DNA from: Planctomycetota bacterium
Lineage (GTDB): Bacteria; Planctomycetota; Planctomycetia; Pirellulales; Thermoguttaceae
Direction of reading: 5' to 3'
DNA: 34,154 nucleotides
Assembly (NCBI GenBank): GCA_029550925.1
Contig: JAKPGL010000027.1
Span: forward strand, 1-34,154
Positions within the stretch are counted from its first letter, which is position 1; the number at the start of each line of letters is the position of its first letter. This document shows, in pieces, positions 1-7,049 of this stretch. Position numbers and translations under genes: made by a program. The notes below the pieces were generated by a model. That model was not told the DNA's origin, did not search any database, and saw only the letters and a list, made by a program, of their open reading frames with translations.

Positions 1-899
1 AGTTTTTTGATCGGCAGAATCCGTTCTTCGGGCAAACGAATGTTGAGAATCCGCAAGCCGAACTTCTCGCCTACCTTGACCGCTTCCCCCAAAGCAATCG
101 GATACCCGGCGGCTTCCAACTCCAACAGCTCTTCGCACGATTTATCAAAATGGATGATCGAACCGGGACCTAAATCCAAGATTTTGCCCAAAGGATGCTT
201 TTTCCGAGCCAGGGTGACGGAAACCGGAATTTTCACCCGTAAAAGGCTTTTGGAATAAGGAGGCAAATCCCGGAGAGAAACCTTTCCGCCTAGAGCAGAA
301 GCCCCCCCAATACTTGCTGGACCTAAAGAAATTTTGGGGAGCTTCCCAGCGGAAACCGATTGCACGGCCTTTGGAGTGGGGGATTTCGATTCGGCCAGCG
401 TTTGATCGGGTTGGCCGGCAGGCCAAACTAGAAGCGCCATTCCCTGCGCCGTTTTCGCCCCAGAAACCGCCAAGGAAATGGATGTCCCCCCCTCCGTCAA
501 CCCCGCCCGAACTATGGCCTCCCTCAAATTGCCCACCCGACCGGCCCGAAAATCTTCCACCGGAAAGGTTTCCGGAATCACCAGCATTCCCAACTCTTGG
601 GCCAGTGTGGTCAGTTTGGATTGCCCTGTCGGATCAGGACTGGCATACCAAGAGGGAAGAAAGCCGCAACTTTCGGGCAATAAAAATAAGGCCCCTTCGT
701 CGCCTACTTTAAGCACGACCACCAATCCAGGACCATCAAAACCCTCTGGTAGGCTGCTCAGGTCGAGGGCGCCTGCTCGGCCCACATTCACCTGCAAAGA
801 AGTGTCTAAAGCCCGGCCCAAGGCAGCGGCAATCTCGCTGATCCCTGCCTTGCACAACGCTAGGACATCTGCCACTAGTTCTGGGCTTAACTTGGCCAT
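1..899 (-). CDS. FliN/FliM-family (SpoA domain) flagellar motor switch-like protein, 3' end cut by window edge
   Basis: The minus frame is open from ATG at 899 to the left edge: 299 complete codons and no stop, so the C-terminus is missing. Residues about 218-290 read as a SpoA domain. They begin RVKIPVSVTLARKKHPLGKI, continue with a glycine-rich LGPGSII turn and end in GEKFGLRILNI, the layout of FliN and the FliM/FliY C-terminus. In FliN this domain builds the cytoplasmic C-ring of the flagellar rotor. The first 200 residues hold an alpha/beta region (VVVLKVGDEGALFLLPE) and a Ser/Ala-rich linker, so the protein is longer than plain FliN (about 100-140 residues) and closer in size to FliY-like proteins. 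The start follows TTAGGAGT, and an in-frame TGA lies eight codons upstream. SpoA domains also occur in type III secretion rings, so the flagellar role is inferred. No other flagellar gene is in the window. Confidence 0.82.
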   Translation of the reverse strand, partial: MAKLSPELVADVLALCKAGISEIAAALGRALDTSLQVNVGRAGALDLSSLPEGFDGPGLVVVLKVGDEGALFLLPESCGFLPSWYASPDPTGQSKLTTLAQELGMLVIPETFPVEDFRAGRVGNLREAIVRAGLTEGGTSISLAVSGAKTAQGMALLVWPAGQPDQTLAESKSPTPKAVQSVSAGKLPKISLGPASIGGASALGGKVSLRDLPPYSKSLLRVKIPVSVTLARKKHPLGKILDLGPGSIIHFDKSCEELLELEAAGYPIALGEAVKVGEKFGLRILNIRLPEERILPIKK

Positions 900-1253
900 A
901 CTCCTAACCTCTGGGTTCCCCTTTCATATCGGGTTCTATGCCCATAAACTTTGCCCAGAACTTACAAATTGACCCCAAAACCTACTTTCTTGTCCATATT
1001 TTTACCAAAGTACTCAATTTCTCCTATTCTTTTTGTCTTTCTTAATTTCTATAAAATCTTTATCTTAAAATTCCCGACGGGGCCACCCAAAAAAACTCCG
1101 TAGAAAAGCCCGCTTGCTCTCCGGGGCGTGTTCCCCAAAGTCGATCCACCCTACCGGAGTATCTGCCCCCCCTCAATCAAGACTATAGAAAAATCGCAAG
1201 AAGAACAACCCGATCCTCTCTAACAACCCCCCGTCGCTCACCAATAAAGCCGT
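900..1253. other. AT-rich upstream region of the FliN-like gene
   Basis: No convincing reading frame is present. Bases about 965-1080 are strikingly AT-rich compared with the GC-rich coding sequence around them, as expected for a leader or promoter region of the minus-strand gene starting at 899. No clear -35/-10 pair with good spacing stood out. The block lies just downstream of the terminator at 1254-1296, so the FliN-like gene probably has its own promoter here. Confidence 0.4.
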
Positions 1254-1296
1254 AAATAAAAAAGTCGTCAGCACCTCTGGCCGAAGCGCTGACGAC
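1254..1296 (-). terminator. Strong intrinsic terminator, minus strand
   Basis: On the minus strand GTCGTCAGC (1296-1288) pairs perfectly with GCTGACGAC (1272-1264) around a 15-nt loop. The second arm is followed at once by TTTTTTATTT (1263-1254), a classic rho-independent terminator. The nearest minus-strand gene ending upstream is the DUF1080 gene, more than 600 bases away, so the terminator more likely ends a separate RNA or a very long 3' untranslated region. Confidence 0.8.
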
Positions 1297-1440
1297 CATC
1301 TGCAAACCTCCCGAAAGATTGCGACCGGATGCGTCGCTGCGAGACGTGCGGGGGTCAGGCGTGCAACCAGGCACCGCCGGCCAGGGACCCCGGCACACGC
1401 GTATGGGTTGGCACCTCCGTCGGAATCTTTGGGCGGGAGG
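1258..1440 (-). ncRNA. Candidate structured RNA with long-range closing helix and 3' terminator
   Basis: Seen directly: plus bases 1307-1320 (CCTCCCGAAAGATT) are fully complementary to 1424-1430 plus 1434-1440, with only a 3-nt bulge (1431-1433). The helix continues inward with 1322-1325/1419-1422 and 1327-1329/1416-1418, giving about 21 base pairs. The enclosed part can form further helices, including GTGC(C)AACC with GGTTGCAC and a CGTC/GACG hairpin. The terminator at 1254-1296 follows the closing helix by about 10 bases on the minus strand. A codon-like reading frame overlaps, but its product resembles no family. The 5' end is unknown and could lie upstream of 1440. I could not match it to 6S, SRP, tmRNA, RNase P RNA or a riboswitch class. 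Confidence 0.5.
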
Positions 1441-1918
1441 CTTGGTCTCTCCTTTTGAAGTAACCTTCGATCAAATACTTTCTTGGACCGACCTAGGGCG
1501 AGTTCCGAAGCTCCTTCCGGCAAAAGCCTCAACAATATCGGCAAATCCCCGAAAGGACTTGCACGGAAGTTTTCGGAAAATTCTCCCTTTGTCCGGCCGG
1601 GAAACAATCGTCTCTCTATCTCTATTCTACTCTTTTTGGCAAGAACACCAAGAGATATTCAACGGGACCAAAACCGGTTATGTTGTGGGACTTCACCCCG
1701 TATAGGCAGGAAGCTAGCATCCCGATGCTATCACAAGCGGTTGTAGGCCGGAGGCGAGCACGCAACCGGCTCAACGTGGCCCTTTGGCAACCTTTTCTTT
1801 TTTCAGGGGAAGGAACCGAGGCAATCCCGAGATACCCCGCTCCCCCCCGATCCGGCGATCCTCCAAAGCACCCCATCCGGGTCGGAAAGAAAGTTCTATG
1901 GTTCTCTACGACTTCAGG
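1441..1918. other. Gene-free stretch downstream of the DUF1080 gene
   Basis: Open frames here give compositionally biased products without recognisable motifs, and none has a convincing ribosome site. The stretch contains repeat copy A (1671-1771). No other structure was identified. Confidence 0.4.
1671..1771. repeat. Structured intergenic repeat, copy A
   Basis: The element matches copy B (6202-6300) over about 100 bp with many substitutions. The best conserved part is 1714-1742, containing CTAGCAT, GATGCTATC and CAAGCGGTT. TAGCAT/ATGCTA forms a perfect 6-bp hairpin in both copies, with loop CCCG here and TCTTG in copy B. Flanking CCGGTT and AACCGG blocks can pair across the element. A second imperfect pairing, GCGGTTG with CAACCGGC, fits the 3' half. 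Which strand is functional, if either, is unknown. Confidence 0.6.
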
Positions 1919-2953
1919 CTATTTCTCTTTCTTTTCCAGGACCCAGATGTTGCGGTATTGGACTTTATTACCGTGGCCTTGGAAATGGATGGGTCGAGGA
2001 CCGGGGCCTTCGGGTTTTCGGCCAGGAGTGCCTTTGTCCAGTTCGATATTGTCATGGATGACCACGCCGTTATGGCGGATGGTCAACCGGGCGTTGGCCG
2101 TCTTATTGCCCTGGGCGTCATACCGAGGGGCGGTAAACTCAATGTCATAGGTCTGCCATTGCATAGGCGGCAAACACATATTCACCTCAGGCCGACGGAT
2201 GCTGTAAATCCCGCCGCATTCATTATGTTCGCCTTCCAGGCCGAACGAGTCCAGGACCTGCACTTCGTAACAATCGTGCAGATAGACGCCGCTATTGGAT
2301 CGGGCCTGTCCCCGGGCCTCCGGCATCCACGAGAGCCGAAACTCCGCATGGAGGGTATAGTCCTGAAACTGATCTTTCGTCGTAAAACCGCCCAACAGGG
2401 TTTGCATCGGGGTCAAATGCCCCTTTTCTTCGACCCGTTCGTCGCTCGAACCATCAAAGACGACCACCGCCCCGGCAGGCGGTTTTTGTCCGAGGGTGGG
2501 GCTTTTTCGTTCGATCCGCTCCAGGACCATTTTCCCGGTACCGTCAGATGACTGGATCGTCAGTTTCCCGTCGGCGATGGCGCCTTGCATCTTTCGACCT
2601 TCCAACCGGACGGTGTTTTCCTGACGCTGGCCGTCCATGGTGAATCGGTCATCGCCTCGTTTCCATCCATCCCCCGGCAGCCCCCCTCGATACACCACCA
2701 CCTGAAACTTTCCGCCGCCGAGAGCAATCACCTGGGCGCCCACTTTTTCTGGTTTCCCTTTAGCGGGTTTGCCTTCGCCCAGATATTCCCCCTGAAAAGC
2801 AAAATCGGGGTCTTTGGCCGCCTCCTCCGGGTCGATCACCTCCCGATGCGCCCCCAGAGCAGTCAGCCCACCTCCTGCCCATAGAAACAACCCCATCACC
2901 ATGAACACCGCCCCGGCAAACCGACTCTCTCCCAAAGAAAAATACCTTTGCAT
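1919..2953 (-). CDS. Secreted DUF1080 (3-keto-disaccharide hydrolase-like) protein
   Basis: The product has 344 residues. A signal peptide (residues 1 to about 34, hydrophobic GAVFMVMGLFLWAGGG, cleavage near LGA) exports it. The C-terminal half, from about residue 160, is a DUF1080 laminin-G/concanavalin-like beta sandwich: VVVFDGSSDER at its start, FQDYTLHAEFRLSW, a SNSGVYLHDCYEVQVLDSFG core and a final IHFQGHGNKVQYRNIWV strand. Characterised relatives hydrolyse 3-keto-glycosides, and planctomycetes carry many copies. ATG 2953 is preceded by GGAAAGGAGGAATAAGGTG, which decides it over a longer frame. The isomerase/epimerase gene lies 137 bases upstream on the same strand, probably in one operon, which suggests keto-sugar processing. 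The exact substrate cannot be read from the sequence. Confidence 0.88.
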   Translation of the reverse strand: MQRYFSLGESRFAGAVFMVMGLFLWAGGGLTALGAHREVIDPEEAAKDPDFAFQGEYLGEGKPAKGKPEKVGAQVIALGGGKFQVVVYRGGLPGDGWKRGDDRFTMDGQRQENTVRLEGRKMQGAIADGKLTIQSSDGTGKMVLERIERKSPTLGQKPPAGAVVVFDGSSDERVEEKGHLTPMQTLLGGFTTKDQFQDYTLHAEFRLSWMPEARGQARSNSGVYLHDCYEVQVLDSFGLEGEHNECGGIYSIRRPEVNMCLPPMQWQTYDIEFTAPRYDAQGNKTANARLTIRHNGVVIHDNIELDKGTPGRKPEGPGPRPIHFQGHGNKVQYRNIWVLEKKEK

Positions 2954-3090
2954 CACCTTATTCCTCCTTTCCTGAAAAATTAGGGAAGACCTTTGGGTAG
3001 GTAAACGTGGAACAAACAAAACCCCATCGTGGGAAAAACTTCCCCACCGCCGAGGTTGCCGAAACACACTTTCCTTTAATTATCCTTTCA

Positions 3091-3936
3091 TTATGCCACC
3101 AGGGGCCGCAGGAATTCCACACTTTTCCGGATGTTTTCGTCCGTACCGTAGCATTCGATCGACACAGCGCCGCTCCAGTTGGTCTGTTTGAGGTATTGGA
3201 GGCATTTTTTGATGTTTTCCGCATTGACGCCCCCGCCCACAGGGACAAAACTCATGCCGATCCCAGTCTCTTCGCCCCGGCATGCGGCGGCCAGTTCAGG
3301 GCTGACATCCTTGATATGCGCATGGGTCAGGTATTTGCGGAAGTGCGTGAGATATTCCAACGGATTTAAACCGGAGATGAACGTATTGCCCGTATCCATG
3401 TTGAACCGCAGATATTCCGATTCGAAATAGCGGAACAAGCGATCCATGAAGTCGGCGTCGGTCGTGTAGGGGCCGTGCGGTTCGACATTGATGATCACGC
3501 CATAGTCCTCGGCCCACGAGAGGCACTGCCGGTAGTTGTCGCAGGTAATGCGGAACACTTCCTCCCGGCTAAGACCCTCGATCTCGAACGGTCCGTCCAC
3601 GGTATCCACCATGGGACAGCCGATCTCGGCGGCAAAACGGATGGATTGCTGGACGTATTGAATGCCGTAGGCCGAGCCGTCCGGCCCCATCAGCGGATAG
3701 GAACCATCTATCTGGCTTACCTGCAACCCGAGTTTATCCAGGTATTTCCGGAGCTGACGTGGGTTCGACTGTAACGAGATGCCAGGATCATACCCCATGG
3801 CCTGGATGAAGTTCTGCCCATTGATCACGGCGAATTCGATGTGTTTTATGCCGTGTTTGACCGCCGACTGACAGGCCTGTTCAAAACCAGCCGACAGACA
3901 CCGCCAATTATCCGTATGCACCCCTATCTCGATCAT
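3091..3936 (-). CDS. Sugar phosphate isomerase/epimerase, AP-endonuclease-2-like TIM barrel
   Basis: This 281-residue protein has the size and motif order of the xylose isomerase-like TIM-barrel family: IGVHTDNW at the first strand, INVEPHG with a metal-ligand Glu, FNMDTGNTF with the Asp/His-type site, THAHIKD, and SIECYG near the C-terminus. These residues bind a divalent metal in relatives that interconvert keto sugars or their phosphates. No signal peptide is seen, so it should be cytoplasmic. ATG 3936 follows AAAAGGAGAACGGT, and a longer in-frame start lacks such a site. It lies upstream of the DUF1080 gene in the same direction. Family members act on very different substrates, so the reaction is not assigned. 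Confidence 0.85.
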   Translation of the reverse strand: MIEIGVHTDNWRCLSAGFEQACQSAVKHGIKHIEFAVINGQNFIQAMGYDPGISLQSNPRQLRKYLDKLGLQVSQIDGSYPLMGPDGSAYGIQYVQQSIRFAAEIGCPMVDTVDGPFEIEGLSREEVFRITCDNYRQCLSWAEDYGVIINVEPHGPYTTDADFMDRLFRYFESEYLRFNMDTGNTFISGLNPLEYLTHFRKYLTHAHIKDVSPELAAACRGEETGIGMSFVPVGGGVNAENIKKCLQYLKQTNWSGAVSIECYGTDENIRKSVEFLRPLVA

Positions 3937-4287
3937 ACCGTTCTCCTTTTGTAGAGGCAGGGAAAGACACATCGCCTAAATACAGGAAGTTTTTCTATCT
4001 CACGGCAAACCCAAATGGCGCAAAGCCTCCGTCTCGAGGGATCGAGGAATATAGGAAAGGAATATAGGAGGCGTCGGCTCTCCGGTTTAGAGGCGGCCCT
4101 GCCGCCCAGACCCGTGTAATCCTTGTCAAAATACGCTGGCCGTCCTTCAGATTCAAGCGGCCCTGCTGCTTTTGGGAGGGAATTTTCTGCGGGGAGTGCT
4201 TTCCCGAAGCTTCTGAGCATTTATAATATACCAACAAGGTTTGCCCCGGTAGGTGGTTTTGAATGTCCTTATCAAAGGAGGTGTCCT
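3937..4287. other. Divergent intergenic region between isomerase and bacterioferritin genes
   Basis: This 351-base gap separates two outward-facing genes and should hold both promoters. A perfect -10-like TATAAT sits at 4222-4227, about 60 bases before the bacterioferritin start, but the matching -35 position (about 4199-4204) is poor. No iron-box-like palindrome (Fur) was recognised by eye. No small gene is supported. Confidence 0.45.
4222..4227 (+). promoter_or_regulatory. -10-like box upstream of bacterioferritin gene
   Basis: TATAAT lies in the AT-rich context ATTTATAATATACC, 60 bases upstream of GTG 4288. The -35 region is weak, so the promoter may need an activator or may use a different sigma factor. 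Confidence 0.35.
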
Positions 4288-4791
4288 GTGCACGAAAAAA
4301 GTATTGCCCTACTGAATCAGGCGGTGTCCGAGGAATTGGCCGCCGTGCATCAGTATATGTATTTTCATTTCCATTGCGACGACCAGGGCTACGATCCCTT
4401 GTCCGCTCTGTTCCGGGCCATCGCCATCCAAGAGATGCTCCATGTAGAACGGCTGGCCGAACGAATTCTTTTCCTCAAAGGCGAAGTGGAAATGGTCCTG
4501 GCTGCCCCGGTCGAAAAAATCCACGATGTTCCGAAAATGCTGGAAATGGCCCGACGGTTGGAACAGGAAGCCATCGAACATTACAACCAATTCGCCAACC
4601 AGTGCGCCGCCCACGGCGACGCCGTTTCTAAGCGACTGTTCGAAGACCTTCTGGTTCAAGAAGAACAACACTACGATCAATTCGATCAGGAGATCGACAA
4701 CCTGGCCCGCTTCGGCCAAAATTACCTGGCCTTGCAGTCGATCGAACGGGCCAAGGCCCAAGCGTCCGGCGCCCCGCCGGAGTCGGCCTGA
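4288..4791 (+). CDS. bfr: Bacterioferritin
   Basis: The product has 167 residues, close to the family's usual length of about 158, and forms a four-helix ferritin fold. Ferroxidase residues are visible: E16 (EELAAVHQY), E49 and H52 (QEMLHVERL), E92 or E94, and E125 with H128 (QEEQHYDQF). M50, between E49 and H52, matches the haem-ligand methionine of bacterioferritins, which favours Bfr over plain ferritin. The C-terminal FGQNYLALQSIERA matches the Bfr C-terminal helix. The protein oxidises Fe(II) and stores it as ferric mineral in a 24-mer shell in the cytoplasm. The start is GTG 4288, six bases after AAAGGAGG; there is no equally good ATG. The cytochrome gene follows after 71 bases, probably co-transcribed. 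Confidence 0.93.
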   Translation: MHEKSIALLNQAVSEELAAVHQYMYFHFHCDDQGYDPLSALFRAIAIQEMLHVERLAERILFLKGEVEMVLAAPVEKIHDVPKMLEMARRLEQEAIEHYNQFANQCAAHGDAVSKRLFEDLLVQEEQHYDQFDQEIDNLARFGQNYLALQSIERAKAQASGAPPESA

Positions 4792-4862
4792 GTATAACCC
4801 GACGTTTTGGGAATGGTTTTTCACAAATGTTTCTTTCCACAGAAAGGAGAAAGGGCTTTCCG

Positions 4863-5978
4863 ATGAAGTCTGCCTGTGTCTCGCGTACTGTATTGACGCT
4901 TGTTTTGGTGGGAATGTTCGGAGGCGTTTGGTTGTTGGGCGGCTGCGGTTCAGAGACGGCCAAACCGAAACCAGGTCCTCAACCCTCTGCTCCGTCTTCC
5001 GAAGGGCCTGCCTCTGCCAAACCCATCGCCCCGGAACCGCCGCCCCCCCAACCAACTCCCGGTCCCGAAAAACCGGCTGCCGAACCGAAACCTTCGACGC
5101 CGGCGGAAAAAGAAAAACCGGAGGAAAAGGCGCCTCCTGGGAAGGAGGAAAAACCCGCTCCTGCTCCTGAAGAAAAAGAAAAACCGTCGGCCCCGCCGAG
5201 CACCCCCACCCAACCCAAGCAGGAACCCAGCCCGGCGACTCCGCCTGCGGAAAAGCCTGCGGCGGCTGGCGCGGAGGATCGTTCTCCTACTGCTAAGGTT
5301 TCCAGTTACGCCCCCGCCGAAGATTTAGAGGCCCAGATGGAGCAATATCTCAAAGACTTCCAGGACGCGGTCGCCAGTGAAGATGCTTTCAAAGAAGCCG
5401 AAGGGAAAATCTCCAAGGACGCCAATACGCTGATTGTCATGGCGTTGGCCCTGGGGCTGCACGACCAACAGAACAAGTATCAGAAGGCGGCGCCGGCCCT
5501 GATCGCGGCGGCCAAGCAACTGACCTCGGTCAAGGACTTGAACTCGGCCAAAAAAGCCATTGAAGCCCTAACCACAGCGGCCAGCAGTCAGGGTGATCCC
5601 AGCAGCCTCAAGTGGGAAAAAGCGGCGAAGCTCGAAGAACTGATGAAGGCCGTCCCCTTGATCAGCAATAAGATCAAGGATTCCTCTCTGACCGCCGCCC
5701 GGCTGGAAAAACGGGGCAAAGACTATGCGGGCTATGCGGCCGTTTTGGCCGTCATCGCTCAAGGTTCCTTGCCCAATGCCGACGAAACGGAAAAACCTAC
5801 CGAAGTGGCAAAGTGGCAGCAGTTTTGTCTCCAGATGCGGAGTGCGGCGGCTGAGTTGAATGCAGCCATCCGGGCCAAAAACGCCGAGGCGGCCTTAAAA
5901 GCCAATGCCAAACTACGTCAAAGCTGCGATGACTGCCATGCGGTCTTCCATACCAAGCAGGAGGCCAGTAAGCAGTAA
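4863..5978 (+). CDS. Lipoprotein class II (c'-like) cytochrome c with long Pro/Glu/Lys linker
   Basis: The product has 371 residues. The N-terminus is a lipoprotein signal ending in LLGGC (lipidated C28). Residues about 30-150 are a low-complexity Pro/Ala/Glu/Lys spacer. Residues about 155-371 are helical and end with C355-D-D-C358-H359, the single haem c site close to the C-terminus as in four-helix class II cytochromes. The haem domain is therefore tethered outside the cytoplasmic membrane on a flexible arm. ATG 4863 follows AGAAAGGAGAAAGGG. The bacterioferritin gene is 71 bases upstream and the terminator at 6092 lies downstream, so the two genes likely form one transcript. An electron-transfer role is inferred from the haem site; the partner is unknown. 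Confidence 0.85.
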   Translation: MKSACVSRTVLTLVLVGMFGGVWLLGGCGSETAKPKPGPQPSAPSSEGPASAKPIAPEPPPPQPTPGPEKPAAEPKPSTPAEKEKPEEKAPPGKEEKPAPAPEEKEKPSAPPSTPTQPKQEPSPATPPAEKPAAAGAEDRSPTAKVSSYAPAEDLEAQMEQYLKDFQDAVASEDAFKEAEGKISKDANTLIVMALALGLHDQQNKYQKAAPALIAAAKQLTSVKDLNSAKKAIEALTTAASSQGDPSSLKWEKAAKLEELMKAVPLISNKIKDSSLTAARLEKRGKDYAGYAAVLAVIAQGSLPNADETEKPTEVAKWQQFCLQMRSAAAELNAAIRAKNAEAALKANAKLRQSCDDCHAVFHTKQEASKQ

Positions 5979-6091
5979 CCAAAACCTATCGGCCCACTAC
6001 CAGAAGCCCCCCTACTTTACGGGGGAATCTAGATGCCTGGTTAGGTTGCCTTACCTCATTTCCAAAAGTTAGGGAAATTACCCCTAGGGAG

Positions 6092-6127
6092 TAAGGGCGG
6101 TCTTTTTGAGGCCGCCCTTATTTTTTT
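6092..6127 (+). terminator. Intrinsic terminator of the bfr-cytochrome operon
   Basis: TAAGGGCGG (6092-6100) pairs with CCGCCCTTA (6112-6120) across an 11-nt loop and is followed by a run of T to 6127. It lies 114 bases after the cytochrome stop. The opposite strand has no T tract, so it acts on plus-strand transcription only. Confidence 0.85.
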
Positions 6128-6201
6128 GCCTTTGAGCCGGGGGGAGTCTGGTAGCCCATTGAATGCGAGTTTCCAAAGGTTCGGTGATTCCAGTACCTAC
6201 C

Positions 6202-6300
6202 GAGCCGGTTACGTGGGGGACTTTAACCACTGGAGCTTGAACTAGCATTCTTGATGCTATCGCAAGCGGTTACAGATCGGAGGCAATAACGCACCGGTTC
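6202..6300. repeat. Structured intergenic repeat, copy B
   Basis: This is the diverged partner of 1671-1771. The conserved core is 6242-6271 with the TAGCAT/ATGCTA hairpin, then CGGAGGC near 6279. Outer GAGCCGGT (6202-6209) can pair with ACCGGTTC (6293-6300) through eight pairs including one G-T. The stems persist while loops and linkers have drifted, which suggests the folded form matters or did so recently. Confidence 0.6.
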
Positions 6301-6429
6301 GTACCTACCTATGTTCTCCGAGAGGAGAGACAGACAACATCAAATAGTGGATATGACACCCCCCGCAAGAAGCAAAAGAAATGGCGGAATGTAGCAAAAC
6401 AAGCCTTCCCCCCAAATGAGTTATGTGTT

Positions 6430-6459
6430 ATTTTGCAACATATGTTTCATTTTGCAACA
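6430..6459. repeat. Pair of 11-bp direct repeats
   Basis: ATTTTGCAACA occurs at 6430-6440 and again at 6449-6459, a 19-base period of roughly two helical turns. This spacing would suit a dimeric DNA-binding protein, but no gene starts nearby, so the role is open and chance is possible. Confidence 0.4.
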
Positions 6460-6545
6460 CTCTGACAATACCCTGGCATCCTCTAAAGGTCCAAAAATAG
6501 GTGGGGTATAAAGCAGTTAATTCGAGGTACAAAAACTACCCCTTG

Positions 6546-6600
6546 CAAGAAAAAGAAAGGCGAGCTGGGGTTAGTTCGGGCGGCTAACCTCCAGCTCGCC
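6546..6600 (-). terminator. Strong intrinsic terminator, minus strand
   Basis: GGCGAGCTGGGGTTAG (6559-6574) pairs with CTAACCTCCAGCTCGCC (6584-6600), about 16 pairs with one bulged base and a 9-nt loop. On the minus strand the stem is followed by TTTCTTTTTCTT (6558-6547). It faces the methyltransferase gene ending at 7050, some 450 bases upstream in transcript order. It would end that transcript or a separate RNA from the gap. Confidence 0.75.
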
Positions 6601-6611
6601 TAACTAGAATG

Positions 6612-6631
6612 TCGGAAGCTAATGCTTCCGA
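6612..6631. repeat. REP-like perfect palindrome
   Basis: TCGGAAGC and GCTTCCGA form a perfect 8-bp stem with loop TAAT. The palindrome stands alone, 11 bases beyond the terminator stem, and resembles short extragenic palindromes. No T tract follows on either strand. Confidence 0.5.
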
Positions 6632-7049
6632 TCCGTCGGGGGGGTGCCTCTTCTGCTCCGGGAAGGGGGTATGCGGGGGAAAGCAAACTTTTTAGCTAAG
6701 AATTGACTCCCCACCGACTTCTGATGCTCGCTTTTATTCTCCTGCTATTCGCTTGTTTGGCTCCTTGTTTTCAATTTCTGTGTTTTTATATTGCAATCAG
6801 CGTGCCAAATATTTTCTTTTTTTGGAAATTACAATCGCTATGGGAACCAACCTGGAGCACCGCCTGAATAGAGAGGAGGAAGGCCAGTTCCACGCAGTCA
6901 TGCCGCTCTGAGCAGACCAGAGAGTCGGAACACCTAGACCGAAAGTCTTTGGCTGCTTTCCCAGGGCGTCAAAACACCCCCTACTGGGAGTTCAAAGAAC
7001 CTCTTTTCGGGCAAGCCTTTGGACAGGCCTAGCGGTTTGACCTCGGCGG
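6632..7049. other. Gene-free stretch with several potential hairpins
   Basis: No coding frame is supported. Bases 6715-6840 are AT-rich. In 6841-6990 several pairings are possible: TGGGAA(6842-6847)CCAA with TTGG...TTCCCA (6958-6963), GTTCC with GGAAC around a CTCTG/CAGAG hairpin (about 6888-6931), and CCCAGGGCGT with ACCCCCTACTGGG (about 6960-6986). This could be the 3' untranslated part of the methyltransferase transcript or a separate folded RNA. Confidence 0.35.

Noticed and set aside
1316-1415. Resemblance to a cobalamin riboswitch core (CCCCCGCAC-like stretch) or to part of 4.5S RNA (CGCGTGTGCCGGG)
   Set aside because: Neither the B12-box nor the SRP GGAAGG...GCAGCC loop is present in the right place; short GC-rich matches are expected by chance.
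1173-1607. A 144-codon open frame on the minus strand
   Set aside because: It overlaps the long-range helix and terminator of the RNA candidate, its product is Arg/Leu/Pro-rich without motifs, and no ribosome site precedes the start.
1784-2551. 255-codon plus-strand frame opposite the DUF1080 gene
   Set aside because: The minus frame encodes a complete signal peptide and DUF1080 domain with a strong ribosome site; the plus frame is a shadow.
4309-5055. Long minus-strand open frame opposite bacterioferritin and cytochrome genes
   Set aside because: It is the antisense shadow of genes with clear motifs, and its product shows only mirrored low-complexity runs.
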